64,000 nt of DNA from Proteiniclasticum ruminis DSM 24773 (GCF_000701905.1 NZ_KL370832.1:95492-159491), one strand, 5' to 3'. Positions 41,708 through 51,134 are shown, numbered from the stretch's first letter. A program made the numbers and translations. Notes: generated by a model not told the origin, from the sequence alone.

Positions 41708-44700
41708 ATGAGTACCGAAACGAATGCAAAAGTATGGGTGGATAAGATTACCATACCCACCTATCCAGTGGGAAAAGAAGAGAAAAATCCCATCTTCCTG
41801 GACCAGAGGGTTTATCAGGGAAGTACGGGGAAAGTCTATCCCTATGCGGTGATAGAATCCATCGCAGATGAGAAAGTGGACCGGGAGTACACGGTGGTGT
41901 ATCTGGAAAATGAATATCTGAAGGTGATGATTTTACCTGAACTGGGAGGGCGAATTCAAAGAGCCATTGATAAAACCAATGGATATGATTTTCTATACTA
42001 CAATCAGGTGATCAAGCCTGCTTTGGTGGGGCTTCTTGGGCCGTGGATTTCTGGAGGAATAGAGTTCAACTGGCCTCAGCACCACAGACCAACGACATTC
42101 ATGCCTGTGGATTATAAGCTGAATACCTACGAGGATGGCAGCGCATCGGTGGTTCTTATGGATCATGACCGGATGTACGGGACAAAAGTGAACACTGAAA
42201 TCAAGCTGTATAAGGACTACGCATATATTGAGATTGAAGGGCAGCTGTATAATGGTACATCTTTCCCCCAGACTTTCCTCTGGTGGGCGAATCCTGCCAT
42301 TCCAGCCAATGAGCATACCCAGTCGATTTTTCCACCGGATGTCCATGCGGTAATGGACCATGGGAAACGGGACGTTTCCAGATTCCCCATTGCAACAGGT
42401 GAGTACTACAAATATGACTACAGTGAAGGGGTGGACATTTCCTACTTTAAAAATATTCCAGTCCCCACTTCTTATATGGCGGAGAAATCCAAATTTGATT
42501 TTATGGGAGGCTATGATCATAAAAAGCGTGCAGGGCTTCTGCATGTTGCGGACCATCAGATCTCCCCAGGAAAGAAGCAGTGGACATGGGGGAACGGAGA
42601 TTTCGGGCAAGCTTGGGACCGGAATCTCACAGATGAAGACGGCTCCTACATTGAGCTGATGACAGGGGTCTATACGGACAATCAGCCGGACTTTACTTGG
42701 CTGAAGCCCTTTGAAAGAAAGAACTTCAAGCAGTATTTCATGCCCTATAAAGAGCTTGGCGCTGTGAAAAATGCCTCCACGGAGGTTGCGCTCAATATTC
42801 TTTTTCGGGAAGGAGAAGCTGAGATTCTTCTTTATGGAATGAAGGAAATAGAAAAGGCGGTTTTGGAAGTCTTTGTGGGATCCAAGCTGGCAGAAAAAAA
42901 GGTGCTGTCTCTTTCCCCTAGAGAAATCAGAAGAGAAGTCTTTCCTTTGGCTTATGAAAGCAAGGAAGAAGTTGAGATCTTTGTGAAAAATGAAGACGGA
43001 GAGGTTCTTCTATCTTACAAAGAATATGAGCAAGGAGACATTGAGATTCCGGAGCCTGCGAAAGCCTCCGAAGCACCAGAAAAGATCATGACGCTGGAAG
43101 AGCTTTATCTCACAGGACTTCATCTGGAGCAGTACCGTCATGCCACCTTCAAGCCTGAGGATTATTATCTGGAAGGCTTGAAAAGAGATCCCCTGGACAG
43201 CAGAATCAATGAAGCCTTTGGTGTTCTTCTCTTTAGAAGAGGAGATTTTGAAAATGCCCGCATTCACCTGAAAAATGCGGTGAAGCGTCTGACCTCTAAT
43301 AATCCCAATCCTTATCATAGTGAACCGCTGTACCATTTGGGGGTGCTGGAACTATACTATGGGGATGAAGAGGCTGCCTTGGATTATTTCCATAAAGCGG
43401 CCTGGTCTTCAGAACAGCAGGAGAGAGCTTATTATTATCTGGCGCTTCTTTACCTGAAGCAGGGAAAGCTAAAGAAGGCACAAGAACACATCGATAAAGC
43501 TATTACAAAAAATACACAGAATATCAAAGCTCAGAGCCTTAAGGCTGTCATCATGAGAAAGCTTGGAGATAGAGAGGGTGCAAGAGAGCAAATCTCTTTA
43601 TGCAGATCACTTGACGCGTTTGATGTCATGGCAAGATTTGAGAACAGTTTGTGGTCTAAAGAAGATATGATGTTTTCAGATGTAAAGATTGAGCCTTGGA
43701 TTCTTACGGCTTTTGAGTATGGACTATGCGGGTGTTTAGATGAAGCAGTCGCCATTACGAAGCTTCTCAAAGGGCGTCATGTTCTTGCACCTTATTATGA
43801 AGCATATTTTGTCGCTCTCATGGGAAGGGAACAAGAAGGGGGTCTTCTTCTTAAAGATGCTAAGGAATACTTTGTGGAAGGGTATTTCCCCAACCGTCTG
43901 GAAGATCAGATTGTTCTGGAGTGGGCGGTGGCAAAGGAACCGCAAGAGGATAAGGCAAGGCATCTTTTGGGGACACTCTATTATGACAAGAAGCAGTATG
44001 ATAAGGCTTACCAGCTTTGGGTGGAGAGTTTAGCTATTCAGGAAGAGTTTCCGACGGTTCACAGAAATCTCTCGTTGCTCTATTTCAACCAAAGAAAAGA
44101 GAAAGATCTGGCGCTGAAGCATCTGGAAAGAGCGTTCCAGCTGGACGCTTCTGATGCAAGAGTGCTCTTTGAGCTGGATCAGCTGTATAAGAAGTTGAAC
44201 AGGTCACCGGAGGAGCGGTATTCTTATCTGAACCAGCATCTGGAAACGGTCTATCTGAGAGATGATCTTCTGGTGGAATATATTACCCTTCTTAATATGC
44301 GGGGAGAACCGCAGAGAGCACTGGAGATTCTTAGTAAGCATCAGTTCCATCCTTGGGAAGGCGGAGAAGGAAAGGTTACGGGACAGTATAAAGCCTCCTT
44401 GCTTCTTCTGGCCCAGAAGGAGCTTTGCAGTAGCAAAATGGAGGAAGCTTCGGAACTTCTAAAAAGAGCGCTGGTTTATCCAGAGAATCTGGGGGAAGGT
44501 AAGCTTGATGGAAGTAAAGATAATGATATATATTACTACCTTGGTCTTTGTGCTGAGGGCTTTGATGAAAATGCAAGTAAGGTGTACTTTGAAAAAGCGA
44601 CCTTAGGAGCAGATCATCCAGCTGGGGTTCTGTACTACAACGACCAACCAGCCCATATGATTCTTTTCCAGGGGTTGGCCCTTGAAAAGCTGGGCAGACT

Positions 44701-44986
44701 GAAGGAGGCGAGAAAGAAGTACTTCAAACTTCTAGATTATGCAGAGAGACATCATAAGGATGAGGTGTCCATTGACTTCTTCGCGGTATCACTGCCTGAT
44801 TTTCTGGTTTTCGAAGAAGACTGGACAAAAAGAAACAGGATTCACTGTACGTATCTGAAGGGGTTGGCTTACATCGGCTTTAAACAGGATTCGTTGGCGG
44901 AGGAGGCCTTGGAAGAGGTTCTCGCACTGCAGGAAAATCATGCAGATGCGGTTCTGATGAAAAACCTGATCGTAGCGCACAAATAA
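41708..44986 (+). CDS. DUF5107/TPR protein, 1092 residues
   Basis: Large cytoplasmic protein without signal peptide. The first ~440 residues match the DUF5107 pattern (YLENEYLKVMILPELGGRI, GGIEFNWPQHHRP, FFLWWANPA-like and a late WLKPFERKNFKQYFMPYKELG), a galactose-mutarotase-like beta-sandwich. From about residue 455 to the end it is an array of tetratricopeptide repeats (for example PLYHLGVLELYYGDEEAALDYF). The N-terminal fold suggests carbohydrate binding or a hydrolase/lyase function; DUF5107 has no established reaction. ATG 41708 with AAGGAG 9 nt upstream decides the start; the longer frame from TTG 41654 begins in the promoter. It shares an operator candidate with the sugar ABC operon. 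Confidence 0.88.
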   Translation: MSTETNAKVWVDKITIPTYPVGKEEKNPIFLDQRVYQGSTGKVYPYAVIESIADEKVDREYTVVYLENEYLKVMILPELGGRIQRAIDKTNGYDFLYYNQVIKPALVGLLGPWISGGIEFNWPQHHRPTTFMPVDYKLNTYEDGSASVVLMDHDRMYGTKVNTEIKLYKDYAYIEIEGQLYNGTSFPQTFLWWANPAIPANEHTQSIFPPDVHAVMDHGKRDVSRFPIATGEYYKYDYSEGVDISYFKNIPVPTSYMAEKSKFDFMGGYDHKKRAGLLHVADHQISPGKKQWTWGNGDFGQAWDRNLTDEDGSYIELMTGVYTDNQPDFTWLKPFERKNFKQYFMPYKELGAVKNASTEVALNILFREGEAEILLYGMKEIEKAVLEVFVGSKLAEKKVLSLSPREIRREVFPLAYESKEEVEIFVKNEDGEVLLSYKEYEQGDIEIPEPAKASEAPEKIMTLEELYLTGLHLEQYRHATFKPEDYYLEGLKRDPLDSRINEAFGVLLFRRGDFENARIHLKNAVKRLTSNNPNPYHSEPLYHLGVLELYYGDEEAALDYFHKAAWSSEQQERAYYYLALLYLKQGKLKKAQEHIDKAITKNTQNIKAQSLKAVIMRKLGDREGAREQISLCRSLDAFDVMARFENSLWSKEDMMFSDVKIEPWILTAFEYGLCGCLDEAVAITKLLKGRHVLAPYYEAYFVALMGREQEGGLLLKDAKEYFVEGYFPNRLEDQIVLEWAVAKEPQEDKARHLLGTLYYDKKQYDKAYQLWVESLAIQEEFPTVHRNLSLLYFNQRKEKDLALKHLERAFQLDASDARVLFELDQLYKKLNRSPEERYSYLNQHLETVYLRDDLLVEYITLLNMRGEPQRALEILSKHQFHPWEGGEGKVTGQYKASLLLLAQKELCSSKMEEASELLKRALVYPENLGEGKLDGSKDNDIYYYLGLCAEGFDENASKVYFEKATLGADHPAGVLYYNDQPAHMILFQGLALEKLGRLKEARKKYFKLLDYAERHHKDEVSIDFFAVSLPDFLVFEEDWTKRNRIHCTYLKGLAYIGFKQDSLAEEALEEVLALQENHADAVLMKNLIVAHK

Positions 44987-44993
44987 AATATCT

Positions 44994-45035
44994 GAAGGAA
45001 ACAGACCTCACAAAGAAGTCTGTTTCCTTCTTTTT
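44994..45035 (+). terminator. Terminator after the DUF5107 gene
   Basis: Perfect 13-bp stem GAAGGAAACAGAC (44994-45006) with GTCTGTTTCCTTC (45018-45030), then TTTTTC. Confidence 0.92.
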
Positions 45036-45059
45036 CTGCAGAAAAAAAACACCAGGTTT

Positions 45060-45077
45060 CCTGTAATGCATTACAGG
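45060..45077. promoter_or_regulatory. 18-bp perfect palindrome, candidate operator
   Basis: CCTGTAATGCATTACAGG, a perfect 18-bp palindrome about 190 bp upstream of the TAXI operon promoter. It is followed by an inverted repeat TTTATGCA (45110-45117) with TGCATAAA (45148-45155). No T-run follows, so it is not a terminator. The binding protein is unknown. Confidence 0.5.
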
Positions 45078-45264
45078 CAATGTGCAGGAAATGAAAGTGA
45101 TAAATTCAATTTATGCAGGATTCCATTCATGGATAAATAGTGCTTTTTGCATAAATTATTGAACAACATCATGTTTAGTGTTTGAAGTTTATATGAGATC
45201 AGTGACAAAATGAATTTTACGAAAATAAAATATGCAATTTTCTCAGATTTTTTGAAAATTTGTA
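45078..45264. other. AT-rich leader region of the TAXI operon
   Basis: No gene. It contains the TTTATGCA/TGCATAAA inverted repeat and several A/T tracts, and probably holds regulatory sites for the TAXI operon. Confidence 0.4.
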
Positions 45265-45293
45265 TTGACTCTAAGTAGCGGAAGTATTAAGAT
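45265..45293 (+). promoter_or_regulatory. Sigma-A promoter of the TAXI TRAP operon
   Basis: TTGACT (45265-45270), 17 nt, TAAGAT (45288-45293), 44 bp before the first gene. Confidence 0.7.
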
Positions 45294-45337
45294 TCTTTTA
45301 TAGAAAAAAATACATTTGTTCACAGGGGGAATATAGA

Positions 45338-46288
45338 ATGAAAAAGATATGGTCTTTCGTATCCATCATGCTTCTTGGTATCCTGGTTCTTGCAGGATGC
45401 GGTGGTGGCACCACTGTAAAAATGGCCACCGGAGGAAACACAGGAACCTATTATGCCTATGGAACGGCCTTGGGGCAGATTCTGGGAGACAAAGCGGACC
45501 TTCGCTTCAACATCCAGAGCACCGGAGCTTCCAAAGCGAATATTCAGCTCATTGATGCAAAAGAAGTGGACATGGCCATCGTTCAGAATGATGTCATGGA
45601 CTATGCCTACAATGGTACAGATCTCTTTGAAGCCGATGGTGCGGTTACAAGCTTCTCTGCCATGGCTGGACTCTATGCAGAAGTGGTGCAGATCATCGCA
45701 AGACCAGGTTCTGGTATTGAATCCATAGCAGACCTCAAAGGGAAGAATGTCTCTGTTGGAGACGCAGGAAGCGGCGTGGAGTTCAATGCAAAACAGATCC
45801 TGGACGCCTATGGCATCAGCTTCGATGACATCAGCAAACAGAACTTGGGATTTGCAGCTTCTGCGGATGCTTACAAAGATGGAAAGATTGACGCTTTCTT
45901 TGCCACAGCAGGCGCACCTACCACAGCCATCATGGATCTCGTATCCAGCCAGGAAATTCTGGTACTGGGCGTAGATGAGGACAAAGCATCTGATCTTATG
46001 ACAAAGCATCCTTTCTACACCACCTATGTGATTCCAGGGGGAACCTACACAGGCGTGGATGAGGACGTGACCACTCTGGCCGTAAAAGCCACCTTCATCG
46101 TTTCCAATGAGCTCTCTGAAGATGTGGTCTACAACATGACCAAAGCACTCTTTGAAAGCAAAGACGCCATCAGCGAAGCGCATCAGAAAGGGGCGGAACT
46201 GGATCTTAGCTATGCGGTGGAAGGCATCTCCATTCCATTCCATAAAGGTGCAGAGAAATACTTCAAGGAAGCAGGCGTTCTGAAGTAA
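45338..46288 (+). CDS. TAXI family TRAP solute-binding lipoprotein
   Basis: 316-residue binding lipoprotein of the TAXI group, lipobox LAGC. The start of the mature domain, KMATGGNTGTYYAYGTALGQIL, is the family signature, as is VSVGDAGSGVEFNAKQIL in the middle. TAXI systems import glutamate, 2-oxoglutarate and other organic acids; the ligand cannot be told from sequence. AGGGGGAA lies upstream of ATG 45338. The stop TAA abuts the ATG of the DUF1850 gene, giving coupled translation, and the fused permease follows. Confidence 0.94.
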   Translation: MKKIWSFVSIMLLGILVLAGCGGGTTVKMATGGNTGTYYAYGTALGQILGDKADLRFNIQSTGASKANIQLIDAKEVDMAIVQNDVMDYAYNGTDLFEADGAVTSFSAMAGLYAEVVQIIARPGSGIESIADLKGKNVSVGDAGSGVEFNAKQILDAYGISFDDISKQNLGFAASADAYKDGKIDAFFATAGAPTTAIMDLVSSQEILVLGVDEDKASDLMTKHPFYTTYVIPGGTYTGVDEDVTTLAVKATFIVSNELSEDVVYNMTKALFESKDAISEAHQKGAELDLSYAVEGISIPFHKGAEKYFKEAGVLK

Positions 46289-46759
46289 ATGAAACGAAGA
46301 CTTTTACCTATCCTTCTGGGTCTGCTGCTTCTCATGATTTGGAGCAGCAGACTCCTTACGGGGGAGAAGACTTTTCTGCTGAAAGACGCGGACACTGGAA
46401 AGGTGTTTCTCCAGATGCCGGTGAAAGAAGGAGAAATCTTCTCTATCACTTTTGTGCATTCTGTCAACAAGAGTCCTGTCACCGACGAGTTTCTTGTGAA
46501 GGCGAAGGGGTTCTCTTCCTACAGAACCTTATTCACAAGCTTTGGTGCAGGTATGGAGAGCGGTACAGAAGAAGGACAGGTTTTAACCTATGAAGAAGAC
46601 GGCACCATGGTGCTGTCAGGTTTTGACAATCATTTTGAGAGCTTTCAGCTCATCGTGGGCACGGTCAGTGACCACATGCTAAAAATCGGCGGGGAAGAAA
46701 TCAGTTTGCGGGATTTATGCGGAAGAAACACTTCTGTGGAGATCACCATCCGAAACTGA
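46289..46759 (+). CDS. DUF1850 protein
   Basis: 156 residues with an N-terminal hydrophobic leader (LLPILLGLLLLMIWSS) and an extracellular domain containing SITFVHSVNKSPVTDEF and FTSFGAGMESG, the DUF1850 pattern. DUF1850 genes commonly sit between the binding protein and permease genes of TAXI TRAP systems, as here, and may help assembly or substrate transfer. No molecular role is established. It starts directly after the preceding stop codon. Confidence 0.85.
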   Translation: MKRRLLPILLGLLLLMIWSSRLLTGEKTFLLKDADTGKVFLQMPVKEGEIFSITFVHSVNKSPVTDEFLVKAKGFSSYRTLFTSFGAGMESGTEEGQVLTYEEDGTMVLSGFDNHFESFQLIVGTVSDHMLKIGGEEISLRDLCGRNTSVEITIRN

Positions 46760-46782
46760 CCGGAAAGAAAGAGGGTTTACGT

Positions 46783-48717
46783 ATGTTTGGAAGTAACAAA
46801 AAGAAAAAAATTGAAGAGGAGTCTTTGGAGAACATCCTGAAAGAAGTGGACAAAGAGTCCAATGTCAGGATTCTCACAGGGTTCAAAAAACATCTGATGA
46901 CAGGACTTCTGGTGGCCTTTGCGCTATATGTGTTCTGGATGACACTCCTTGGGAATCCACCGGAGCAGGTGAGGCGTGCGAGTTTTCTGGGAGCGCTGAT
47001 TTTCATCGGCTTTCTTCTCTATCCAATGAACAAAAAAGATGCAAAGAAAGAGAATGTCATTCCCTGGTACGACTGGGTGCTTTCTGTGGTCGGAGCCGCT
47101 CCTTTTTTCTACTACGTCCTCTTTTTTGAAGAGATTGTGGGAAAAGCGGTGAACATTTCTCCCATCGAAGTCTATATGGCCATTCTAGGCGTGCTTCTTC
47201 TGGCGGAAATCTGCCGGCGTGTGGTGGGCCTTCCTATCCTGGTGGTGGCAGCTGGTTTCATCCTTTATGCCTTCAGCCAGGGACACTCTGTCAGGCGAAT
47301 TGCTCATCAGCTCTTTTATACCACCGACGGAATTCTAGGTACACCCCTGGGGGTGGCAGCCACCTTCATTGTGCTTTTCATCATCTTAGGATCCTTTTTG
47401 GAAAAAACAGGCATCGGCACTTTCTTTGTGGATATGGCCAATTCCATCGCCGGAGGCGCTTCTGGAGGACCTGCTAAAGTTGCGGTAATCTCCAGTGCAT
47501 TAGAGGGCATGTACAGCGGAAGCTCCGTGGCCAATACCGTGGGCAGCGGAAGCGTCACCATTCCCATCATGAAAAACACTGGGTACAAAAGTGAGTTTGC
47601 AGCTGCAGTGGAAGCGGCAGCTTCCACCGGAGGGCAGATCATGCCACCCATCATGGGGGCAGCAGCCTTTCTCATGGCAGAAATGACAGGGATCCCTTAT
47701 GCCACCATCGCGGTGACAGCGATCCTGCCAGCTCTTCTTTACTTCTCAGGGATTTTTATGATGATCCATCTGGAGGCAAAGAAGCTGGGACTGAAAGGTC
47801 TTCCAAAGGAAAGCATTCCTAACTTCTTCAAGCTTCTATTGAAGAAAGGATATCTGTTTTTACCCATCGTCACCCTGGTGGTGCTCATGGGAGAAGGAAG
47901 AACTCCAGCGTATTCTGCCATCTATGCCATTTTAACGGCCATTGTTGTAAGTATGTTCCATAAGGACACACGGCTGACTCCCTCTTCCTTTATAGATGCT
48001 TTGGCAAGCGGCTCCAGAAACACCATGGGAGTAGCCATTGCTTGCGCCATCGCTGGGATCATCGTAGGTATGGTGACCCTCACTGGACTGGGGCAGGACC
48101 TTCTAAACGGCCTTCTGGTGGTGGCGGGCACCAGTAAGTTCCTAGCGCTCTTCCTCACCATGGTCAGCTGCATCATCCTGGGCATGGGTGTGCCTACTAC
48201 AGCGAACTATGTCATCATGGCCACCATCACAGCACCCATCGTGGTCAGCATGGGGGTACCGGTCCTTGCGGCGCATATGTTTGTGTTCTACTTCGGTATT
48301 GTTGCAGACATCACGCCACCTGTGGCTCTGGCAGCCTATGCGGGATCCGCCATTGCAAAGTCGGATCCTTTCAAGACCGGTGTCCAGGCCACAAGGCTTG
48401 CCATCACGGCGTTCATCATTCCCTACATCTTTGTCTACAACCCACAGATGCTGTTTATTGAAACCAACGCTCTAGAAGTCATCTCCATTACCATTACTTC
48501 GCTTCTGGGGGTCTTTGGTCTTTCCGCAGCCATGGAAGGTTTTATAAGGACAGAACTGAATGTATGGGAAAGGCTTCTCATGGCAGGGGCTGGACTTCTT
48601 CTCATTGATCCGAATCTTTTGACCGATACCTTGGGAATCCTCGTCATAGGTGGTGTTCTATTCCGCCAGATGAGAGGAACAGACAAAGAGAAAAAAGTCG
48701 TAAGAGAAGCAGTTTAA
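46783..48717 (+). CDS. TRAP transporter fused permease (DctQM type, TAXI system)
   Basis: 644-residue fused 4TM-12TM permease. An N-terminal charged cytoplasmic segment is followed by four helices (about 45-190, the DctQ-like part), then a DctM-like part with about twelve helices. Characteristic segments are SSALEGMYSGSSVANTVGSGSVTIP, GGQIMPPIMGAAAFLMAEM and GMGVPTTANYVIMATITAP, all conserved in TAXI permeases. I place the start at ATG 46783 with GAGGG upstream; an in-frame ATG at 46717 lies inside the DUF1850 gene. It ends the operon before a strong terminator. Confidence 0.93.
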   Translation: MFGSNKKKKIEEESLENILKEVDKESNVRILTGFKKHLMTGLLVAFALYVFWMTLLGNPPEQVRRASFLGALIFIGFLLYPMNKKDAKKENVIPWYDWVLSVVGAAPFFYYVLFFEEIVGKAVNISPIEVYMAILGVLLLAEICRRVVGLPILVVAAGFILYAFSQGHSVRRIAHQLFYTTDGILGTPLGVAATFIVLFIILGSFLEKTGIGTFFVDMANSIAGGASGGPAKVAVISSALEGMYSGSSVANTVGSGSVTIPIMKNTGYKSEFAAAVEAAASTGGQIMPPIMGAAAFLMAEMTGIPYATIAVTAILPALLYFSGIFMMIHLEAKKLGLKGLPKESIPNFFKLLLKKGYLFLPIVTLVVLMGEGRTPAYSAIYAILTAIVVSMFHKDTRLTPSSFIDALASGSRNTMGVAIACAIAGIIVGMVTLTGLGQDLLNGLLVVAGTSKFLALFLTMVSCIILGMGVPTTANYVIMATITAPIVVSMGVPVLAAHMFVFYFGIVADITPPVALAAYAGSAIAKSDPFKTGVQATRLAITAFIIPYIFVYNPQMLFIETNALEVISITITSLLGVFGLSAAMEGFIRTELNVWERLLMAGAGLLLIDPNLLTDTLGILVIGGVLFRQMRGTDKEKKVVREAV

Positions 48718-48751
48718 AGATTTTTCGTGAAAAATCCTCCGAATATAGGGA

Positions 48752-48816
48752 GAAACACCCTGAGTTTTCAACATCCATCCGTGGATAGAAAGCTCAGTGG
48801 TGTTTCTTTTTCTTTT
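48752..48816 (+). terminator. Terminator of the TAXI operon
   Basis: Long imperfect stem, GAAACACCCTGAG (48752-48764) with CTCAGTGGTGTTTC (48793-48806), with an inner ATCCAT/GGAT pairing and TTTTTCTTTTT after it. Confidence 0.8.
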
Positions 48817-49010
48817 TCCTGGTCCCTTTCCAGCCGCATAGACTGGACAAAGATTGTTAAATATTATCAGAATTTCATACGTTCTGAAGGAACGGGAGTA
48901 TCTCTTAAGTTCATTTTTGTAAATAAAAGCGAGGAAATTCAATGGTTTTATAAATGTAAAGGGTTGAGGTTACGGGACTCTAAAACACACTAAAAACACA
49001 CTTTTCGTTA
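48817..49010. other. Intergenic stretch before the flavoenzyme gene
   Basis: AT-rich leader; I see a small GTTC/GAAC hairpin near 48892-48904 but no gene or clear operator. Confidence 0.4.
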
Positions 49011-49039
49011 TTGATTTAACAATAACAAGATGGTATACT
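49011..49039 (+). promoter_or_regulatory. Sigma-A promoter of the flavoenzyme gene
   Basis: TTGATT (49011-49016), 17 nt, TATACT (49034-49039), 32 bp before the ATG. Confidence 0.65.
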
Positions 49040-49071
49040 TCGACCTGTTGAACTAATGAAATGGAGGAAAG

Positions 49072-50835
49072 ATGATGAAACGAATGAAAAAACATCTCAG
49101 CATGCTGCTCATTCTCGTGGTGGCTCTAGCTGCTTTTGGTTGCGGCAAGAAAGAAGAAGCAGTGAAAGAAGGGGCTCTTTATACCCCAGGAACTTATACT
49201 GCAGAAGAAAAAGGACACAATGGAAATATAAAAGTTACAGTGACAGTAACAGAAGATAAGATTGAGAACATTGAAGTGGATCTCATGGACGAAACAGAAG
49301 GTATTGCAGGACCTGCAGCAGAGAAGATCGTGGATCTTGTGCTGAAGAATCAGGGACTTGGCGTAGATACCGTATCTGGCGCTACTGTATCCTCTACAGC
49401 GATTCTTGCAGCCATCACCGCTGCACTTAAAGAAGCTGGCGCGGATGTGGAAGCATTAAAGAACATCAAGGCAGAAGAGGAAGTGCTGGAAGTTTCCGAT
49501 AAGGAAGCGGATATTGTCATCATCGGTGCCGGTGGTGCAGGTATGGCTGCTGCCGTTGAAGCAGCTACCCTAGGAAAGTCTGTCATCATCGTGGAGAAGA
49601 TGCCCATTGTAGGTGGAAACACCAACAGAGCAACGGGTGGAATCAATGCGGCTGAAACCAGCATTCAAGAAAAAGAGGGAATTGAAGATACCATCGAAAC
49701 GTACTACGATGATACCTTCAAGGGCGGAAAAGAAGAGAACGATCCTGAGCTACTTAAAGTCATGGTGGAGAACTCTGCTGAAGCAGTGGACTGGCTCAAT
49801 GAACTGGGTGCAGGACTCACAAGAGTCTCCTTATCCGGAGGTGCCACCAACCCAAGAATTCACACACCAGAAGATGGATCCGCTGTGGGTCCAGTGGTGG
49901 TTAAAGTGCTGGAAAGCAAACTGAAAGAACTTGGTGTGGAAATCCTGATGGAAACCACAGCAACAAGCATTCTGGAAGAAAATGGCGCAGCTGCTGGGGT
50001 AGAGGTTGAAAACGTCAATGGGAACAGCTTCAAGATCCATGCCAAGGCTGTTATCATCACTTCCGGCGGATTCGGAGCAAACAGTGAAATGGTAGAAGGA
50101 TTCAGACCTGACCTGGTTGGATTCTCCACCACAAACCATGCTGGTGCAACAGGAGATGGTATTGAACTGGGCCAGGAAGCAGGAGCTGACCTGGATGACA
50201 TCGAATTTATCCAGATTCACCCAACCACAGACCCAGAATCCGGTTATATGTTTACTGAAGGTCTTCGTGGAGATGGAGCCATTCTTCTCAACAGCCAAGG
50301 CGTAAGATTCACAGATGAGCTTCTCACAAGAGACGTGGTTTCTGCAAACATCCTGAAACAGGAAGGCGGTATTGCGTATCTTGTGACCAATGAAGAAATG
50401 AAAGAAGAAAATGCTGCTCTTGCTGGATACATCAAGAAGGGGTACGCCATTGAATGTGCTACCCTTGCAGATGTGGCAAAGGCCATCGGTGCTGAGGAAG
50501 CTGCAGTAATTGACTCCATGGCGAAGTACAAAGAAGCTGTGGCTGCTGGTACAGATGCAGAATTTGGCAGAGAGCACCTGACAAAGGATCTTTCTGAAGG
50601 ACCATACTATATTCTGAAAGTAACACCTGGAATCCATCACACCATGGGTGGTCTGAAGATCGATACCGCTACTCATGTGATTAGTACAGAAGGCAGTGCA
50701 ATTGAGGGTCTTTATGCTGCAGGTGAAGTAACCGGAGGCGTCCATGGTGCAAACCGTATCGGTGGAAATGCCGTAACAGACATCATCGTCTTTGGAAGAA
50801 TCGCTGGAAAAACAGCGGCAGAAGAGCTTAAATAA
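49072..50835 (+). CDS. Exported FMN/FAD lipoprotein reductase (fumarate/urocanate reductase family)
   Basis: 587 residues. A lipobox AAFGC puts the lipid on C24, so the enzyme should face outward. An FMN-binding domain (about 36-120) has SGAT at 102-105, the sequence to which ApbE attaches FMN through the Thr. A Frd/SdhA-type FAD domain follows, with G152-x-G154-x-x-G157 and the TGDGIELG segment. Catalytic residues of the fumarate reductase family are retained: H383 (QIHPTT), R420 (TRDVVS), H522/H523 (IHHTMGG) and R562 (GANRIGGNA). The acceptor could be fumarate, urocanate, acrylate or cinnamate. GGAGG precedes ATG 49072; the ATG at 49075 is equally likely. Confidence 0.92.
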   Translation: MMKRMKKHLSMLLILVVALAAFGCGKKEEAVKEGALYTPGTYTAEEKGHNGNIKVTVTVTEDKIENIEVDLMDETEGIAGPAAEKIVDLVLKNQGLGVDTVSGATVSSTAILAAITAALKEAGADVEALKNIKAEEEVLEVSDKEADIVIIGAGGAGMAAAVEAATLGKSVIIVEKMPIVGGNTNRATGGINAAETSIQEKEGIEDTIETYYDDTFKGGKEENDPELLKVMVENSAEAVDWLNELGAGLTRVSLSGGATNPRIHTPEDGSAVGPVVVKVLESKLKELGVEILMETTATSILEENGAAAGVEVENVNGNSFKIHAKAVIITSGGFGANSEMVEGFRPDLVGFSTTNHAGATGDGIELGQEAGADLDDIEFIQIHPTTDPESGYMFTEGLRGDGAILLNSQGVRFTDELLTRDVVSANILKQEGGIAYLVTNEEMKEENAALAGYIKKGYAIECATLADVAKAIGAEEAAVIDSMAKYKEAVAAGTDAEFGREHLTKDLSEGPYYILKVTPGIHHTMGGLKIDTATHVISTEGSAIEGLYAAGEVTGGVHGANRIGGNAVTDIIVFGRIAGKTAAEELK

Positions 50836-50907
50836 ATCATTTATTCTGATTTCTTACAAAAGAAGGGTAGACCCTCCCAAAAGTCGCCCTGATAGATTTC
50901 CGTGAGA

Positions 50908-50943
50908 AAATCCCGTAGAGACTATAACTCTGCGGGATTTTTC
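50908..50943 (+). terminator. Terminator after the flavoenzyme gene
   Basis: 13-bp stem with one mismatch, 50908-50920 with 50928-50940 (AAATCCCG...CGGGATTT), followed by TTTTT. Confidence 0.88.
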
Positions 50944-51095
50944 TAATGGAGCATAGGTGCAGCAAAAATCTTACAATTTTTTATGGAAATAAAAGAAAAT
51001 GTGGGTAAATAGGAGAAAATGCGAGAATGAGAAAGGTAAAAATCAATAAGCATTTGTATTCAAATATATTCGGCTTTTTCATAAAATATTCCTGT

Positions 51096-51124
51096 TTGAA
51101 AAAGAGTAGAGCTTGTGTTATAAA
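51096..51124 (+). promoter_or_regulatory. Sigma-A promoter of hsp20
   Basis: TTGAAA (51096-51101), 17 nt, TATAAA (51119-51124). The CIRCE element begins 11 bp downstream. Confidence 0.75.
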
Positions 51125-51134
51125 ATAATTGAAG

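Noticed and set aside
45231..45240. TGCAATTT near the TAXI promoter as a third AraC-type site
   Set aside because: Only the short TGCAATTT part matches; the rest of the 26-bp element is missing.
45320..46243. 307-codon minus-strand open frame opposite the TAXI binding-protein gene
   Set aside because: Antisense of a clear lipoprotein gene; the predicted product is Cys/His-rich without known pattern.
49831..50745. 304-codon minus-strand frame opposite the flavoenzyme gene
   Set aside because: Antisense shadow; the plus strand carries intact catalytic motifs.
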